Shown: positions 46,571 through 60,100, counted from the stretch's first letter. The stretch is 64,000 nt of DNA from Zygaena filipendulae (GCA_907165275.2 OU015651.1:15584501-15648500), one strand, 5' to 3'. Notes: generated by a model from the sequence alone, not told the origin. A program made the numbers and translations.

Positions 46571-48810
46571 AACGCACATTAGCATTTATAATGGTGAGGA
46601 TACGGACAGACACAATAATAATATGGTATATTACGTGCACTGAGGCACACAATACCCCATCGCCCCACCTCTCCCCTCATATAGTCTCGCCGCGAGGGAC
46701 GATCGGCTCGCTGCTAGTGTTGAATGTTGATGGATGTGGGGAACCCTTATCGAGGTAAGAGTGGGGCGCTTTTGTGTTTCCCACCCTCTGTTAAAGTAAT
46801 TCCAGCTACAAATATGGCTGCAAGCACAAAGTTCGCCCCTGCTGGGAATCGAAACCGAAACCTATCGATCACGAAGCGGCATAGTGACTAATTGTGCCAA
46901 TTGGGCCGTCTGATAGCTCCTCATTGACCTCGTGCGGACTGCGAGTGCATATTATGTCACATAGTTCTCATTTGCATTCCCCTGCGGTTTCATCTGCTTC
47001 AATTTTGGAATTCCTCCAAGAGCTCTTTGCACTTATCGCGTCGAAAAGTAACTTAATCCAATTTCTGTGAGTGAAAGTATTTTTCATTAATTCTAGACAA
47101 TACCTGGGGGTATTACCTACGAGCAACAAATAGGTAAATAAATAATCTATTCTCTTTGTATTTCCATCTGCGGGGCCGGGCAACGCTCCCACAAGACGAC
47201 ACCAGCCTGGTAGTACCGTGTGTAGGACTGTTGAGCAGTGTGGTGGGACTGTCGAGCAGTGTGGTGGGACTGTTGAGCAGTGTGGTGGGACTGTTGAGCA
47301 GTGTGGGGAACCCCACACAAATGACAATGCAAACTCTGTACGATACTTGTGTTTATTTTAGTGTGTACTTCGCAATTTCTTTCTTATAATTAAAATAATA
47401 AACATTATTTTTATTATTCAACTAATATTTACATCAACATAGGTAATTTATTCTAATATATTCTATTCTATTCATATTATGACTATGAAAATTTTGGCGA
47501 CAGTCGACGGAGCCTCGGTACACATATTATGTATAGTGGGTACTGAGTACCTATATACACAGTAATTGACGAGCCACATCCACATTATACATTGTACTTT
47601 TCGTCACGCGACGGTATTATTACTCGTATGTTTACAACTCCTATTTTGACAGAGCACATACTTTTACAATGTCAAACCCGATGTGGCGTCTTGCGACCAA
47701 TTATTTATTATAAATAACGCTTCAGCGCGAGCGACTACATCGATACCTGAGCACGACTGTCTAAACATTACTACATAACCCACCTATTCATGAAAAAGTT
47801 ATAGAAAATTTTAATTAAACAGTATTAAACCTCATTTTTAATAAAACTACTTCAAATTTTCATCATATCTCAACCGAAGTATGGGACCGTGGAGGTTAAC
47901 CCTTTTGATGTTAATAACTGCGTTAACCTTAATATAGATTAATACTCAAAGATAAATTTATAAAAAGGAAAACAGTGAAAATTTAAGTTTTTTTTGAGTC
48001 ATTACAAAATCCTAAATCTTTTTTAAGAATTTTATCTAAGATTGTTCAATAGAAACGTGATAACAAAATGTTTAGTTTAATCAGCCCGATACATAATTTT
48101 ACTCGCGCTTGCAAACCGTTTTGGCATCAGCTTCCACTATTCCTCCCACCATCAATATATTAACTATTTTATATAACATTATAATGACCTCCACTTGATG
48201 CTTATTATAACGATAAAGTATTAAATTATTATCATAATATTGTTGTATAGTTTATATTAAAGTATTATAAAAATATATTTGTTTATGACACGAACGGTGC
48301 TCGTGTATAGTCATTCATACTTATTATGTACTTCGATTTCGTTTGTTTACGTTGCGCTTACATAGGAACTTTTGCAATATAAAGTAGGTATATAATATAA
48401 GAGATAATTTGGTTCAAGAGAGATCTAATAATAATATAATGAATAATGATCATCTAAATTCGTTCAGCGACTCCATATCTCTGATATCATTGATTCACTA
48501 GTCTATCTGATCTATTCGGTGCATATATTTATCAAGTAGACAGTATCAATTTTTTTTAATTGAGATTCAGTTAAACCAACAAGTGAGATTCAAAAACTGA
48601 ACTGTTAGTAATTAATGGTCATTGTCATGGAGAATAGCCTTTGACGTCACACTGAGGTAAGGTACTTATTGGATTCAGAGGGCGGGAAAAATTGTTTGTG
48701 GTTTCGCGTCACTTATTAAATACTTACCTACCTGTTTTTGAATAGTTACATGTTGGCTGTAACGACTGCTTGATTGGTTTTTTATTAGCTTCACTTCTTA
48801 CGCCTGTGCA
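46571..48810. other. Intergenic DNA
   Basis: AT-rich, with a 20-bp tandem repeat at 47222-47304. No gene is supported. Confidence 0.35.
47222..47304. repeat. Four 20-bp tandem units
   Basis: GACTGTTGAGCAGTGTGGTG repeats four times with one C/T difference. It accounts for the repetitive frames on both strands. Confidence 0.9.
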
Positions 48811-49016
48811 TACTAGCTGTGCCCCACAGTTTTACCGGCTGTGATTTCGGAGTTCCCTTGGGAAGTTCGGGTTGAAAAGTATATACCCTATGTCACTCGG
48901 GACTACCGTAGCTTCCTATAAGTGAAACAATTTCAAAATCGGTTCAGTAGATCTAGAAATTTGTGAGTTTGTGACGTTTCACAAACTCACAAACTTTATC
49001 TCTTTATCATATTAGT
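48811..49016 (+). repeat. CGCGGTTTCACCCGCG repeat copy
   Basis: TACTAGCTGTGCCCCACAGT starts it and TTTATCATATTAGTACC ends it. A reverse, diverged copy follows directly at about 49020-49232, so the two form an inverted pair. Confidence 0.7.
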
Positions 49017-49248
49017 ACCAATAATATAGATGTTTGTCAATATTAGATTTTTTGTATGTTTGTTTGTAATGGCTAAACTCAAAAAATATACTAAACCAAT
49101 AAAAAAATCATTCAGTTGTAGATATATGTAGCTACAATTAATGTTCCTGAGTGACATAGGCTACTTTTATTCCGGAATTCCTGCGGGAACTCGGAAGTCA
49201 ACGCGAGTGGAACCGTGAGGGATCGGTTATTCAATGATCTTATGAAAA

Positions 49249-49382
49249 CAGCCCCCTTAGCTAAGTTGGCAATCTTCGACAATATTTGGCGACCGGCCGC
49301 GTGACATGACGATACGTTCCTCAGTTTTCTAAAGCGATAACAAGAATAGATTGTGAGCTGGCCGAGGGCCGAGGGGGCTGCA
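49249..49382. mobile_element. GCCCCCTTAGCCAAGTTGAC-ended MITE, copy 2
   Basis: CAGCCCCCTTAGCTAAGTTG at the left and GAGGGGGCTG at the right frame a shortened copy. It shares TGACATGACGATACGTTCCT and CAGTTTTCTAAAGCGATAAC with copy 1. Confidence 0.65.
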
Positions 49383-49769
49383 GCCCGGGCTGGCTGGGGA
49401 CACTCAGGGTGCCGGCAGCTCTAGTGGAGCGTTGATCTAGCTATACAGTATACAGTATACACGTCGGTGTCGGGGCCGTCTGTCCGTCGCGCGTCGCGCG
49501 TCGCGGCCAGCGCGTGGAATGTTCGTGCAAGTCATGGAGTTGCAATGTCGTCTCAAACTTAATCTACAGATTAAATAACAGTTATATAATATTTGCACAA
49601 CGTGTTACAACTACACACCGTGGGTACCTACTACCTACTCAGAGGTTGGAATGGGTGTTGTACCTACTCATGACGAAAGTAGTTTAACCTAACAGAACCT
49701 CCTCCTTATTGGAAGTCGGTTGAAAACAAATAGCATTTTTATAGCAAATGTAGACTTGACAGGTAAGGC

Positions 49770-49860
49770 GAGGTGTAGAGTGGAGAGTGGAGAGTGGAGA
49801 GTGGAGAGTAGAGAGTGGAGAGTGGAGAGTGGAGAGTTGAGAATGGCGAGTGGAAAGTGG
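49770..49860. repeat. GAGAGTG heptamer array
   Basis: About a dozen near-perfect 7-bp units (GGAGAGTGGAGAGTGGAGAG). Directly before it lies the AACCTCCTCCTTATTGGAAG tail of the retroelement-like repeat (about 49697-49728). Confidence 0.9.
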
Positions 49861-50808
49861 ACTTTCGGTGACTTTGGTTTTAAACTGTTACATGTAGGTA
49901 CGTGAGTAATTAAGTAAGTATAACGATTAATATTTTAGTTGTTTTGTAACACGTTGTCTGAGTAAATTATAATAGAGATTTAATGTTTAAGGCACAAAAT
50001 AGTCTTACACAATAATTATTTACTAACGACAAAAGTCATCAGCGGGCAGCCTCTACGCTCTAAATACATAGTTATCGTTATTTGACTAAAATTATGTTAA
50101 ATATAAAACTTTGTGCCGATAGTGGACCTATGTTTACTTAACGTAAGTAGTTTTAATATCGTAGGGAATGCTTCGGGTACAGTCTCATTGGTGTGCGGAG
50201 AGTCGCGGGGGGAGGGAGGGTGCGGGGGGGCGGCTATGGCCAGTGTTTGGCGCCACTTGTACTCACTTGTACCTACTGGCAATGAAATTCATCAGTGGAA
50301 TTAAATGCTTATAAAAGTTTCCAGTAGTTAGACATCTATGTCGATTATGTTTTCTTGTAAAGTTTAAAAAGGTGATACAGTGAGAAACAAGCATTGGGTG
50401 CGTCCCCCGCGCCCCCGCGCCCCCCGCGCCCCAGCCGCTCGTAACTAATTTGGTAACAGTTAAAATAGTGGTAAAATTACACACGAAGCCTACGCCTAAC
50501 TAGGTTGGTACATCCTACCTAACACAATATTCGATTTGAACATAATTTATGATATTACTAAATAGTCGGCATGGAGCATCACATCCGCGCGTAACAATAT
50601 TTGGTAAACTAGCAGCGGCTCGCCGGCCGGCCTCGCTCGGTGTTCACAAACTACCACCACAATATATCTGATATCGTAACAATCTAACAAACTAACTAAA
50701 TATAATCTAAATCAACTGAGATTCCACGTTATTATGTCGCGTAAGGGCTCGCGTTTGTTCCGGCGCGGCACATCCGGGCCCGGACGGGGCCTGCCGGGCG
50801 GCGCGGCG
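49861..50808. other. Sequence 3' of the second GATA gene
   Basis: This should include the 3' UTR of gene 2 on the minus strand. I found no clear AATAAA there; ATTAAA occurs at about 50158. GC-rich runs lie at 50205-50235 and 50400-50440. Confidence 0.35.
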
Positions 50809-50810
50809 CG

Positions 50811-50856
50811 GGGCCTGCCGGGCCTGCCGGGCCTGCCGGGCCTGCCGGCCTGCCGG
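50811..50856. repeat. Five CCTGCCGGG units just after the gene 2 stop
   Basis: Nine-base GGGCCTGCC units repeat in tandem a few bases downstream of the stop codon of gene 2, so they should lie in its 3' UTR. Confidence 0.9.
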
Positions 50857-50860
50857 GCGC

Positions 50861-51111
50861 TCAGCTGCCCAGCGCCACGACGCTGGGCCGCTCCTGGCGC
50901 TCCTGCCGCTCGGGCAGCTCGCTGCGGTACTCGTCGTAGTGCGCGCGGTGCGCGGGCGGCGGTGGGGGCGGCGGGGGCGGCGGGGGCGGGGGCGGCGCCT
51001 CCAGCTTGGGCACGAAGTAGCCCAGCGAGCGCGCCAGCTCGGCCCCGCCGCCCGCGCCGCCGCCGCCGCCCCCGCCGCCGCCCACGCCTCCGCCGGCGCC
51101 CACGGCCTCAA
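50861..51111 (-). CDS. srp: Second GATA gene, terminal exon F
   Basis: Acceptor TGTTGCGCAG. The phase-1 T plus TT makes Phe, then [29 protein letters not shown], about 14 Pro, [20 protein letters not shown], and [10 protein letters not shown] before TGA at 50863-50861. Confidence 0.85.
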
Positions 51112-54100
51112 CTGCGCAACATTACCAACAAACGTCAACTAGGGCCTAGGGCGCCGCCCGCCGGCACAGGTGATCGAATGAAAGTTGGTGGTGATACGCT
51201 GCAACAACACACGACTACGATCACGCCCGGCCCGGTCTGGCCCGGCCCGGCCCGGTCGCCGGGAGCCGGCCGGGCCGGCGCGGGGCGGGGCGGGGCGGGA
51301 GATTCCGTTTCGTTCTGAAGACTTACGAGTTTTTGTCACGCCGCGCCGGTGATGTGAGAGGTAAAGGAGGCTGAACTATCCCGCATCGCGAAAATATGAG
51401 GTTAGATTATATTTTACGACTTTTTTTCTTCGATAACATTCGTATGATTTACAAAGAAAATGGTGGATGAAGTGTGATCATCGGTTCATCGGTCTACATA
51501 ATATGGCTCGTTACAGTAGATGCGGTCGCGTTCGTGAAGAAAGTCCAAACTAACCGATTTAACTTATAGGTATACTGGCTGTCCCCCGCAGTTTCACCTG
51601 CGGTAATTTTGGAGTTCCGCGGGAATTCCAGGATAAAATATAGATATAAACCTTCCTCATGAATCACTCTATCTATTGGTGGTAACCGCATAAAAATCCG
51701 TTGCGTAGTTTTAAAGATCTAAGTTTTAAAGATAGGGACAAACAGCGGGAAGCGACTTAAGCGATTTAATGAGTTTATTTATTTGATGTAATGACCTACT
51801 TTAAGATCTTACGAGAGACTATTCAAAGGGAAGGCGGTGCAGGTGACTCACACAGGCCGATCTTGACGGCGTTGGAGACGGAGTGCCCACCGTGGGAGGC
51901 CTTGCTGACGCCGCGCTCCTTCATGCCATTCTTGGGTTTCCGCTTCCTCGTCTGAAAGCGGACATCGACCAGTCGGTGAGAGTGTGCACATTCATCATAT
52001 GTTTGTTTGTTACGCTTTTACGCCTTAACTACTCAACCGATCATGATTTTTTTTATAGACGTTGTCATCAGAACATAGGGTACTTTTTATCCCAAATTTC
52101 TCACAGGAATTCCGAAATTAACCTAGACACAACACATACTTTTATAGCTATTACAATAATACAATGCTGGTCATCATCACACAACGCCACCTAGTTTCAA
52201 ACTAAACAGTAAACAGAGCTTGGACTGTGGGCATCAGAAACATGCCACAGTTATCTCAAATTAGAGGTCGGGGGTTGTCTAAATATTGTGTCAATAGTTA
52301 GAAAAGGCACGACTATACAATACAATTATTTTACGTATAAGTATCTGTATGTTGTAAGTTTACGTAGTTTCTATTCTTTCTTGTATCTATATATCAGTTT
52401 TTATATATTTATGTTATTATTTAAAGGTATTATGTAGTTATTAATGCCGCACTATCTACTTTTCTTTTTACATCCCTCTCTACCGGAGGAGGCTGCCTAT
52501 GAAAAAAATTATTGCTTTCAGCAATATAGGTCGCCTCATTGTAGGTATCCATATGTTTCTGTGTTTTTGTTAATATTGTGTCTTCTACTGTGTATACAAT
52601 AAAGTATATTTGATTTGATTTGATTTGACTATTTGACCCAAAATTATCGCAGTAAGTTACCACGCCTCCCCGCTGATTGAGAGGTCAAAATTGTGTGATA
52701 AACACCGGGTTCCACTTTCCAGTATAGGCGTATTCATCCCACGTAGTGTGGGATCGAGTAGATCTGTGTGTTGTGTAGTGGATTATTAAGAGCATACAGC
52801 ATGCGACAGGTGGGTGGTGGATGAGCGACCAACCTGTATGGCGTCCTTCTTCATGGAGAGCGGGCGGTTGACGTGGTGCAGCTTGAAGTAGAGGCCGCAC
52901 GCGTTGCACACCGCCTCGCCCTGCTGGTTGCGGCGCCACAGCGACGTGGTGGTGGTCTGGCAGTTGAAGCACGCCGTGCCCGGCCGCTTCGAGCCCATCT
53001 GCAGACGCCACGACACACCGAGCGGTCAGCGAGCGGCACGCGCAACGCGCACACCGCTAGCACGAGCCTGCGCTTCTCACTTCTATTTCTCCTCAAGAGT
53101 TTATTCTTTATGGGACAGTTCGGTCGTACACAACGCAATGCAAGTTAATTATTTCGTCACGACTAGGAAACGTATTTGGTAAACGAGAAACGCAAGTGTG
53201 AAACTAGCATGGTGTACCTAATTGAAATAAATCTGACATGTGGAGCAATGCTCGTTGATTAACAATGAACATTTCTCGGGACGACTTCACGGAGAGTGTA
53301 GTCTGTGGACTCAGGGACCGCCCTCGACAGCTGTTGTCGTCAAAAGGTTTGAGGTCATGAATTCGATTTCTAAACTTCAAATTTAAAAGGGATCCCTCTC
53401 GACTGCTTCCATTCAATAGAAAGATTAGCTGTCGAACTTAAAAAATAAAGAATCATGAAAGTAAGTATCATTATGTAATATGAATAGTTAGATGGCTTTA
53501 GATGGGCATGCGCGAGTGTTAGTTGTGACACGTGGAGAAGCGGGAGTGGAGGTGGGGGGCGGCTAGTGTGGTGTAGGGGTGCGGTCTGTGTGGGGGTGCG
53601 TGTGTAAGGGTGCGTGTGTGGGGGTGCACGTACTCCTTTCTTCTGTTTGTAGTCAGGGGGGATGGAGGTGGAGGCGGGGTGCGCGGGCGCCAGCTGCGGC
53701 GCGGGCGCGGGCGCGGCCAGCGCGGGCAGGTGGGACGGCGGCGCGCCCGGGTACATGTAGCTCTTGAAGAAATCCGCGCCCGACGGGACCCCCTCCGCGG
53801 CCACTGCAACTAACACAAGCCTCGTCAGGGGAGCGGCGGGGGCGGCTCGAGCCGGGGGGCGGCGTGGGGGAGGGCGGGGCGCGGACGCTCGGGTCGGGCG
53901 CGGATTTCTCGCGAGCGGGTGTCGGTGTCGGCGGGGGCGGCGGGGGCGGCGGGGGCGGCGGGGGCGAGGCGAGTTAGTGTGTGATGCGGAGGAGTATGAG
54001 CTGCGTACGTCGTGGGCGGGCGCGGCGAGCGCGTGCGCCGCGTGCCGCTGACGTACCAGCCGCCGCGGCTGCTTCAGCGGGCGGTTCATGCCGTTCATCT

Positions 54101-57100
54101 TGTTGTAGAGGCCGCACGCGTTGCACAGGTAGTGGCCGGTGCCGTCGCGGCGCCACAGCGGCGTGTGGATGGCGCCGCAGTTGACGCACTCGCGCCCCAC
54201 CGTGAAATACTCCGCCACCTCGACTGCGCCACGCCACACCACACAACACAACACAACACGCCGCTCGTTAGTGGGAGACACGCGCGACACGCGACACGCG
54301 ACACGCGGCACGCGGCGCGGCGCCGAGCGTCCGTGCCCTACATACTTAGACGCTGACCCCCCTCGACTTGCATTCACAGGACTCATCATCGATAGTTAAA
54401 AGTCACACCATACTTATTCTATTCAATCCTAGAGCTACATTTTTTGTACATACCTACTATGTTAGAAATGTAAATGTTTTTAGACGATCCACAAAACAAA
54501 ACATCGTCCGTTTTGACCAATGTCACCCGAGCATACCACCGGCGCCATTCTCGCCGTGTAAACATCCGTCGCGTCGTTCCGGAGAAACGTTATATAATAC
54601 TATAATATACAATAATATAATAACAAACACGAATGCAGAGGAAAGTAATAATTTCATCGAGCGCTCGTCGAGTCGAAGTCGGGTAGAGTGCGGCCTTGGC
54701 AGTGGCGGGCGAGCCGGAGCGTGCCGGCGCGGCTTCCGGGTCGCGGGCACGTGCGGCCGGCCCGCGCGTGCCTGCGCCCGGCCCGCCGCGCACGGCGCGA
54801 CACGGCGCGACACGGCGCGACACGGTGACACACGGTGATGAACCGACACACGTACCTACACACGACACCTCGCCTCGGTATCCGCCGGTCGATATACCTA
54901 TACGAATACAAACTCAATTCACAACCGTGGCGGTCGCTTACGGAACCACGTGCGATCTGTCGCAACTCGCATCTTACAGATCTACCTGGGATAGTTTAGC
55001 TAGCCGAAAGTACCTATATCATCGGTTATGAACTCGTAACTCTTACTATCCATGTGTGAAAATCTGTGATCAGCTTGTATGTTTAACAGTTAAATGTCAT
55101 TCGCTCTATCTATAAGGTCTATGGAAGAGGCAAACTCAACTCAAACATTACAGTAAACAATGTGATGCCACATTCGTCATCAAACAATGGCATACAAAAA
55201 AGTAGATTGTAAAAAAAAATTGACCTAAAATGACAATAGCGACATCCCTGTTAGCTAACTCGTCGCTTGTCAGCCGAGATAAGAAGTTTTTGCTGGCGAT
55301 GTTTTGACGAATTGTTCAAAAATGTTTGTGGAAGTGAAGCGCTTTGTGCCTCGACCTGGTGAGTGGAGACGTGACGCACGGCCCGGCTATCGCGCGCGGC
55401 TCCTGTCGCCGGCTGCCCGGTGCCCGGTGCCCGGTGCCCGGTGCCCGGGGGATGTGCCCTACGTTTTCTTGTTATTTCCTTTTTCCGTGAACTGATTACA
55501 ATGAAATGTCTGCTATTTATAATTAGTCAACTTTAAAAAAGTCGTGCTTATCTAGTACCTATCTATACCTGCACTTTAAACGAGTTTCTTCTGAAAGACA
55601 CAATAATGAGTCATTTTGGATTAAAATAAGTAAAATTCAAAGTTCACAAAAATGTTCATCCTAACTTAATATTATAAATGCGAATAAATTCGTACTCAAC
55701 CGTTCGTACTTATCGCCAAATGCAAAGGACATAGGGTACTCTTTATCCCGGAATCCATGCGAGAACTCCGAAATTAACGAGGGTGAATCCTCGGGAGTGA
55801 ACTAGTGAATAAATAAATATAAATACGGCCATAAGGTGTACCTAGAGTCGATCAACACTATTGACTAATTGACGAGTGGAATAGTAGGTAGGTATGAGTC
55901 TTTGTCCGAACTTGAGCTTTGTACTGTTCCGCTGTTTGCAACATCTAGGTCTACCCAGGGCCCTCTGTGTTAGTAACTCACCTGCTCTATATATATTTAA
56001 TATAGTACCGGCTTGTTAACTAGTTAACTATTATTTGCTAAGTAGGTGAGTTAATTACTGGCTGTGGCCGGTCGGCTCTCGGTTCCCCGAAGTATTAACG
56101 TGTACAGTACGTGTTATGTTGTAATGTTCGACTACACAGATATAATTATATGTATATATAACTAGCTGTCCCCCGAGATTTCATCCGGGGAACTCCGGGA
56201 TAAAAACTATCCTATCTTTTAAGTTGGGCCAAATACAACGTAGTGACCAAATTTCATCACGATCGATTCAGTAGTTTCGGAGTCCATCGCGGACAAACAA
56301 CGTGACACGTGATTTATATTATATTAGACTAGCTGTCCCCCGCGATTTCATCCGCGGTGATTTCAGAGTTCCCGCGGAGGTTGCGGGAAAAAAGTACTCT
56401 ATGTCCTTCAGTTCCCGAGGGTATTCCGGGATAAAAACTATCCTATCTTTTAAGTTGGACCATATTATAAATGGTTGCAAAATTTTATCAAAATCCGTTC
56501 AGTAGTTTCGGAGTCCATCGCGGACAAACAACGTGACACGTGATTTATATATATTAGATAGATTAGATATATCGCGCACACACTTTCATCACGGATAGTT
56601 CTAGTTTTTAACTGCTATTAGTAAAATTCAATTTGATTTCAAAACGAAGTGATATTGTTATATAAATTTATTATTATTATTATAACTACAATATCACATA
56701 TCAAAGCATTGATTATGATGTAGTGCAGTATTCCTAAACAGGCGTGTGCACTGTACAAGGCTCTGTGATTAATTGATTCATACCTACCTACTGTAACGTA
56801 TTTCCTCTCATTCATACTTGTGGTTCAATCTGTAGATAATGTTATTAAGTCATTAGCTTAGGTATCCATATTTAGTATTGATTTTTGTTGTTGATTTTTA
56901 TTTGCGGTCCAATATGTATGTATCTATAATTTTGTATACCAGTCAGTGTATGCATTGTAACCTACGGATAACAATAGTAGGTATAATGCCTGAGTAGGTG
57001 TACTGTATATACCTATGTGCAGTTAGGAACGACCACGTCATCAACGGGTGGGCGTGAGTCCTGGCTAAGAGATTTTAGACTGCTGTAAGTCGGTTGTCTG

Positions 57101-60100
57101 ACTTCCGTTAGTACGGGAGGGATGTTGACGACTTTAGAAAATGACAATTCTAATTAGTCCGGTATAAAGATTTATAGAAAATATTCAAATTAAGTAAATT
57201 ATTTCAACATCTTAATTAAACAAAATTAAAACTATACATAATTAACATATTACATAATTACCTATTTTTATTAAATTCATAGGACACGTGTATTTTTTGC
57301 TTTTTCACATTAATGAAAATATACAGAGATATAGCGCATTAAAGTTTAGGGTGGGGCCTTGTGACGTCATTAATCGCTGTAACCCCACATACAAACTGCC
57401 CCGGATAGTGACGTCACGCGAAATTTCAACTCAATGTATCGCCGTTATTATTTGATTACGTAAAAAAAGAAAAATATACGTGTCCAATATTTTTCATTTA
57501 TCTACAAACCGGACTAAAAAAAAATTTAGTCAACATGCCCATTGAGTGTAGTTTTTCAGTAGAGAAATCGAAATCGATTGTTTTGCTCATCGTAATGACA
57601 ATTGAGTGGAATGTTATGTGACGCATCTGTTGCCTGCTGGGGGTGCACGCCGGGGCGCGGCGGCCGCGCTCGCGCGTCCATCTATACGCGGTTACTATCA
57701 CTGTCACTATGATGGGTATCTGGCTGCGACGCGACGTCACTCGCGTGTAACAGGAGCCGGGGCCATGTGTCCTACAGCTCCAGACCACGCGACGAGTGCG
57801 TCCACTCAGAACTTATCTCTTTTCTGCTCAAGTTATTTCTAAAACCGATCGAGGCCGCGTGGTCTCCGGGCGTGACGTCACGTGCCAACAATGCCCTAAT
57901 GGGCCCGCACCGGCGAGCCGCGCTCCTAGTGCGATAATGCGGGCGTCCACTCGCCGATAGTCACTCACGCGTCACGCGTCACGCTGAGCAAACAGACGAC
58001 TCCCGCGCAGACAGCGGTCGCGTGCCGCCGGCCCGGCCCGGCCCGGCCCGGACAGGCCCGGACGGGACGCGCCGGACGCGGGCCTCGTTTGCGCGGCGCA
58101 GGCGCGTGCCTTATCCGATACCATTTACGGAATGCGATTTTAATGCGCTTAAAAGGTACGACTTCATGTTAAAAGACGACATCGTTTTTTTGTTGGCCGA
58201 TCCCGAGCCTACGCAAACACGAGCACTCCACGAGCACATTTTAAAACATCCAAACTGAACGGCGATAAGTACCTACCAATAGATGCGTTAGTTTTTGTGA
58301 GTATCGCAGTAAATAATAAAATAAAATATAAAAATAACGAAAACGGCCAATAATAATAACCGGATATTCGGCTGCCAGTTTTATCGGGGGCCGCTGGAAC
58401 GAAACGTAATGTTTTGATGTATTCGTTTATGGTTAACTAGCTGTGCCCCGCGGTTTCACCCGCGGTAATTTCGGAGTTCCCGCGGCAATTCCGGGATAAA
58501 AACTCTATGTCCTTCTCTGTACCCCTGACAACGTGCATGCCAAATTTCATCCTAATCCGTTGAGCCGTTTTTGCGTGATCGAGTAACAAACATACAAACA
58601 TCCACACTTTCACATTTATAATATGTCGTAGGATATTATGTCGTGCCGCGTTGAGCTGCGCGAGTGGCGCAGGGCGCGCGGCTCTTGAGAGCGGAGCGAG
58701 CGCGAGCGCCTCGAGTGCAGTGCGCCGACGGACGGGGGTTCGAGTCGCGCGCAAAAAAACCGCCCGCGTTATACCTACTTACAGTCGTATATTTTTTATC
58801 GACATTGTCTTCGGAGGTGATATGTTTTATCTCGTCGATGGTAATAAAATAATATCTTCGGTGTTATTTATTCTCGGGACGGGTGAGTTTAGACGAGTCG
58901 AGCGGGCGGGGCTATCGCGCGCGACCCCGCACAAAAAACGTGACTCCCTTCGCGCAAACCGAAACACATACACACACACACACACACGCACACAGTAGGT
59001 ATACATATAGGTACCAACATATTATGTAGGTATACGAGCTCTGTGGCCGGCTGTCATCGCTTATCGACCCCATCGCCTATTGTTGTGATATTTTCATCAT
59101 CCGTTAAATCTCGATCGATAGTTTAACTTTATTTGCGTAGGTAGGTACCTAGCATTCGAACCGCCCGCGCCGCGCCGCGCCGCCCGAACGGGGACCGTAA
59201 CGAATGGTCGCGCGAGGCGCGTTCAGTTCTGTTCATACGGTTTATACCCGCTCGCCGGAACTCGAGGAGTACCTATGGAAAACTCATAAAACGGTGCACG
59301 TAGGTAGGTGAGTAGGTAGGTAGGTAGGTACTAGTGTGGTGTAGTGGCAAGTACTCAGCGCAAGTGGAACAATGTGCGCTATATGGTTGCGCAATGACCC
59401 TGGCGCGACAGCCGCGAGCCGAGTTAGCGAGCTAGCGGAGAACAATGTTATAGTAATAGGTACACCGTCGCGTCGCCGGCCACTTTTATTATTGTACTAC
59501 TTTTATTACTCGGAAGAAAACATGAGTAGACTGTAATCTCTTCTCCCATCCAGTTGTAGAGAACTACTCCACTCAAAATATATCGGACAGCAGCGCGCGA
59601 CGCTCGGTCTGCCGACGCCGGCACCCGCCGGGCCGGCTTTCCCAACAATATCAATAATGATTACCAAAAAAAAACCCGGACGTGCACCTAAATTCTAAAA
59701 TGCGGGTCGCAAAGGACGATAGTAAAGTTTTTATTCGTAGCCCCGACTACTTTAATAGCGGGTGGTATGCTCGAGAAACATATTTTGTGAGGGATTTAGT
59801 TAATTGCCGTCAGAAATATTGACACGGATCTTTCCTTCTCTTTTACACAATAATAATGGTACTTATATAATATTATAGTATAAGAGCTCTAGATCGAAAT
59901 CTGATACTTTGAATAATAGGAGCGATTCTAGCGTGATATTTAAATTTTGTATAGATACATTTTAATAGTGTCAAACAGAATCGCCCCCATTAATATTAGA
60001 CGATAGTGAAATCATAATTCCATTAAATAATATCCATCTTTTGTGGTTATAATACATTTTATAACAGCAGAGATACATAAAGGTATGTGCTATTCAAAAA

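Noticed and set aside
47156..47389. Repetitive frames around the 20-bp tandem array
   Set aside because: The SSVVGL- and HHTAQQS-type repeats are translations of the tandem DNA repeat and occur in several frames at once.
54095..54389. Upstream extension of the N-finger frame to about 54389
   Set aside because: The open frame runs through the intron and a GACAC-type repeat. The acceptor at 54223 joins exon B in phase, so the extension is not coding.
58640..58755. tRNA-like sequence with GGGTTCGAGTC box and GCGCGAGTGGCGCAGGGC
   Set aside because: It resembles Leu/Ser tRNA A and B boxes, but no consistent acceptor stem or 5-bp anticodon stem with a 7-base loop can be drawn. It is probably GC-rich coincidence or a decayed SINE head.
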